Shown here piece by piece: positions 6,047-7,947 of a DNA stretch of 7,947 nt. The notes under the pieces were generated by a model that saw only the letters and a list, made by a program, of their open reading frames with translations, was not told the DNA's origin and did no database searches. Each line of letters starts with the position of its first letter. Positions within the stretch are counted from its first letter, which is position 1. Source of the DNA: Candidatus Methanophagales archaeon (lineage in GTDB: Archaea > Halobacteriota > Syntropharchaeia > Alkanophagales > Methanospirareceae); contig JAGLZV010000030.1 of the NCBI GenBank assembly GCA_023131215.1, positions 1 to 7,947 of the forward strand, read 5' to 3'. A program made the translations under genes and the position numbers.

Positions 6047-7233
6047 TGCTCTACGCCCAACGATTTTAATTCCTCAATGCCACACTTCAGGAGGTCTTCA
6101 TAAAGTTTAACATACTCTTCGTTATGTTCCTCTTTAAAGAGTTTGATTTTGTCCCAGACGAAGTTTTCAAATTCTTGTATTGGTGTTAAAATACTTAGAC
6201 TACTGAAATCGTAGTCCGTATCAACATCTTTGACATTGAGCTCATTTTCAATTCTCAAAGCAAAGAAAGATTTCTCAAGCTCTCTTTGAAGCTCGTTGAT
6301 TTTGTATTTTCTATACACATCAAATAGAACATCACCCTTCAAGATAATCCGAAGTAGAACATCGGGGTCTTTATCAATCAAATTATCAAGCACGAACGTA
6401 TTTATGTCTTCAACCTGAGGATTAAATCCAATTTCTTTGGTCTGCATCCTGCGCACATCTAATTTCTGGAAGTTTAAATTGTCAGTGGATAAGTCATTAT
6501 CAAGGTCAAACCAAACAAATCCTTTTTCATATTGCTCCTCTGTAAACGTGTATCTTTCAGTACTGCCGGGGTAGCAGAATATTGTATCTTTTTTAGCCAT
6601 ACTCTGGAATTTATGATAATGCCCCAGTGCGAAATAATCAAAATCTTTGTCAATGCAGTCATTAATAGAAAAAGGTGCGTATTGAGCGTAATCGGAGTAA
6701 ATGGGATTCATCTCCTTCACAGAACCGTGGATCATGACAATCCCAAAATCTTCGGTACATTCAGGTAAGTTCTCCACGGGGTTAAGATTTCCTTTTAAGC
6801 CATAAAAGCTCTTACCGTAAATTCCCAATCTCTTCTCATCTTTTTCCAAAACAACCTTTCTGAATTGAGTTTTGTCATCAAAAACGGTTATGTTATCCAA
6901 TGCCCTCAAGGTATCAACGGGTGTTTTAGCTTCATCTCTGCTCTTAGGAGTATCGTGATTCCCGGATATAACCAGAACTTTTGTGTTGCGTGACTTTAAA
7001 TTAAGTTCTTTGAATTTTTCAATTATATGGACACGTGGGTCGTTTCTCGGTAAGATTTTATCATAGAAATCGCCGCTGATTAAAAGCGCATCGGGTTTTT
7101 CTTCGCTACAAAAATCTATTATTTGGTCAAAAGCATTAAGGAAGTCTAATCTTCTCTCTTCTAATTTGTTATAAGCTAAATATGCATAATCAGGGTCTAA
7201 ATGCAAATCTGCGGTGTGAACTATTCGGAACAT
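6043..7233 (-). CDS. Mre11/SbcD/YhaO-type metallophosphoesterase nuclease
   Basis: A 396-residue calcineurin-like phosphoesterase with every Mre11-type metal ligand present. These are D9 and H11 (ADLHLD), D55 (GDFYD), N92-H93-D94 (GNHD), H169 (MIHG), and H205 with H207 (GHYH). Such enzymes bind two Mn ions and cut DNA as exonuclease and endonuclease, gated by a Rad50-type ATPase. The phosphoesterase domain occupies roughly residues 1-245. A capping region follows, and the C-terminal 60 residues are helical and charged (FVWDKIKLFKEEHNEEYVKL), which suits the helix pair that docks on the root of the partner's coiled coil. The start at 7233 puts the invariant motif at residue 9, the usual place. 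The stop overlaps the start of the ATPase gene by four bases. The leader lacks a Shine-Dalgarno sequence and a TATA box lies about 30 bases upstream, which suggests a leaderless transcript. The partner's lack of a zinc hook makes this more likely a YhaO-like paralogue than housekeeping Mre11. Confidence 0.93.
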   Translation of the reverse strand: MFRIVHTADLHLDPDYAYLAYNKLEERRLDFLNAFDQIIDFCSEEKPDALLISGDFYDKILPRNDPRVHIIEKFKELNLKSRNTKVLVISGNHDTPKSRDEAKTPVDTLRALDNITVFDDKTQFRKVVLEKDEKRLGIYGKSFYGLKGNLNPVENLPECTEDFGIVMIHGSVKEMNPIYSDYAQYAPFSINDCIDKDFDYFALGHYHKFQSMAKKDTIFCYPGSTERYTFTEEQYEKGFVWFDLDNDLSTDNLNFQKLDVRRMQTKEIGFNPQVEDINTFVLDNLIDKDPDVLLRIILKGDVLFDVYRKYKINELQRELEKSFFALRIENELNVKDVDTDYDFSSLSILTPIQEFENFVWDKIKLFKEEHNEEYVKLYEDLLKCGIEELKSLGVEQ

Positions 7234-7255
7234 TTTGAGTGCTCTTTTGTCTTCA

Positions 7256-7267
7256 TTAAATATAAAT
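7256..7267 (-). promoter_or_regulatory. TATA box for the nuclease-ATPase operon
   Basis: In minus-strand sense this reads ATTTATATTTAA, centred about 29 bases before the ATG at 7233. With the archaeal spacing of 25-27 bases, transcription should begin within a few bases of the start codon. That fits the absence of any Shine-Dalgarno match in the bases just upstream. Confidence 0.6.
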
Positions 7268-7347
7268 GTTTGGTTGAGATGCGGCTAAAATCTGGTCTCA
7301 AGCTTCTTCATGAGGCGATTATCGGAAAGGCTTTTTTTTCTTTCCTC

Positions 7348-7791
7348 CTACGACCTTTTTAGCTTTAATAAAGAGTATGTTCTTAGCAGGTCATACGTTA
7401 ATCCCCTTTTCAAGTTCAAATCTTCCAAAAGTGGTGCGGCATGGTTTAATCTATATGTATTTAGCTTTCCATCTTCTTTCTTGATAATATAGGCTTCTTT
7501 ATTTTTGTGGTCATTTATCTCCCATTCATTATCCTTTACTTTCTCAATAGTGAGATTTTTAGAAAATTCGATTTCCTTTATTTTGAACTCGTTTTTCAAT
7601 TTTTGGGGGATAATACCTTTATTCATGTCTTCCTCTAATCCTGCGTCCATGCTAAACAAATATCTTGAAGCTAAATAATCGTGTAATGCTCTTACTTCTT
7701 TTGATTGAACAGAATTTGCTGCTTCTATGTGTTGTTCTATTGAAGACCAAGCTTTAATAAATTTATCTTGAAGTGCATCATCGTATTTCAA
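7348..7791 (-). CDS. Unrecognised small protein, TTG start or 5'-truncated gene
   Basis: A 147-codon frame from a TTG at 7791 to a TAG at 7348-7350. I do not recognise the product. The first 50 or so residues are helical (FIKAWSSIEQHIEAANSV and following). The middle (about 70-115) alternates charged and hydrophobic residues as in a small beta domain, ending in KKEDGKLNTYRL. The end is helical and basic. There is no signal peptide or membrane segment. The TTG start is doubtful: the frame stays open upstream to a TAG at 7936-7938, and the extra 48 codons also look coding (FQFFVEDRDFPSHIKK, VFEWYRILEKAIEDYRDE). No ATG or GTG lies in that extension. The real gene may therefore use a non-ATG start, or be broken by a frameshift or junction near 7930. 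It lies 114 bases upstream of the nuclease gene on the same strand with no T-rich terminator between, so partial cotranscription is possible. Confidence 0.55.
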   Translation of the reverse strand: MKYDDALQDKFIKAWSSIEQHIEAANSVQSKEVRALHDYLASRYLFSMDAGLEEDMNKGIIPQKLKNEFKIKEIEFSKNLTIEKVKDNEWEINDHKNKEAYIIKKEDGKLNTYRLNHAAPLLEDLNLKRGLTYDLLRTYSLLKLKRS

Positions 7792-7947
7792 TTCATCACG
7801 ATAATCTTCGATTGCTTTTTCTAAAATCCTATACCATTCGAAAACATTAATGGTTATTAGAATTGTATCATTAACTTTTTTAATGTGTGATGGAAAGTCC
7901 CGGTCCTCGACAAAGAATTGAAATTGGGTAGTGTCCTAACATGCAGT
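7792..7947 (-). other. Coding-like upstream extension of the small protein and window edge
   Basis: In the same frame as the small protein, codons from 7935 down to 7792 are open and have plausible protein composition but no standard start. A different frame has an ATG at 7942 that gives only 20 codons (MLGHYPISILCRG and so on) before a stop. The switch of the coding-like signal near GGACACTACCC (about 7926-7936, minus sense) could be a frameshift or the junction of an insertion. The window ends too soon to decide. Confidence 0.35.

Noticed and set aside
1..7947. tRNA, rRNA or a known riboswitch
   Set aside because: No cloverleaf, T-loop consensus, ribosomal core sequence or recognisable riboswitch core was seen in any of the gaps.

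Overview
The window looks like a piece of a euryarchaeal chromosome, probably from the methanogen/ANME side of the tree. Three signs point there. There is an FrhB-type coenzyme F420 oxidoreductase. There is a secreted protein ending in a PT-rich linker plus PGF-CTERM archaeosortase signal. The left edge carries the first 30 codons of a subunit that reads like A-type ATP synthase subunit I. Short leaders, TATA-box promoters and oligo-T terminators are also archaeal. The exact lineage cannot be fixed from the sequence alone.

Layout. Positions 1-90 (minus strand) hold the start of the ATP synthase subunit I gene. It diverges from an FrhB-like iron-sulfur protein gene (261-1337, plus) across a 170-bp region that contains two TATA boxes and a perfect 12-bp inverted repeat. 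A 349-bp gap (1338-1686) follows, with a terminator, a possible structured RNA and the promoter of the next gene. A secreted or cell-surface protein (1687-2514, plus) and a PflA-like radical SAM protein (2589-3506, plus) come next. After only 35 bp the coding strand switches. From right to left on the minus strand lie an unrecognised small protein (7348-7791, possibly a truncated gene), an Mre11/SbcD/YhaO-type metallophosphoesterase (6043-7233) and a Rad50/SbcC/YhaN-type ABC ATPase (3542-6046). The last two overlap by ATGA.

How the genes work together. The nuclease and ATPase should form one Mre11-Rad50-like complex: every expected metal ligand and every ATPase motif is present. The striking point is that the ATPase has no CXXC zinc hook. 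At the apex of its coiled coil it has instead about 35 hydrophobic residues that read as a membrane hairpin, so the complex would be tethered to the membrane by the tip where Rad50 normally dimerises through zinc. Its motif spelling recalls the bacterial YhaN/YhaO pair more than textbook Rad50/Mre11. This is the best candidate in the window for an under-described system. The plus-strand genes (F420 redox protein, surface protein, radical SAM enzyme) show no clear pathway link with it or with one another.
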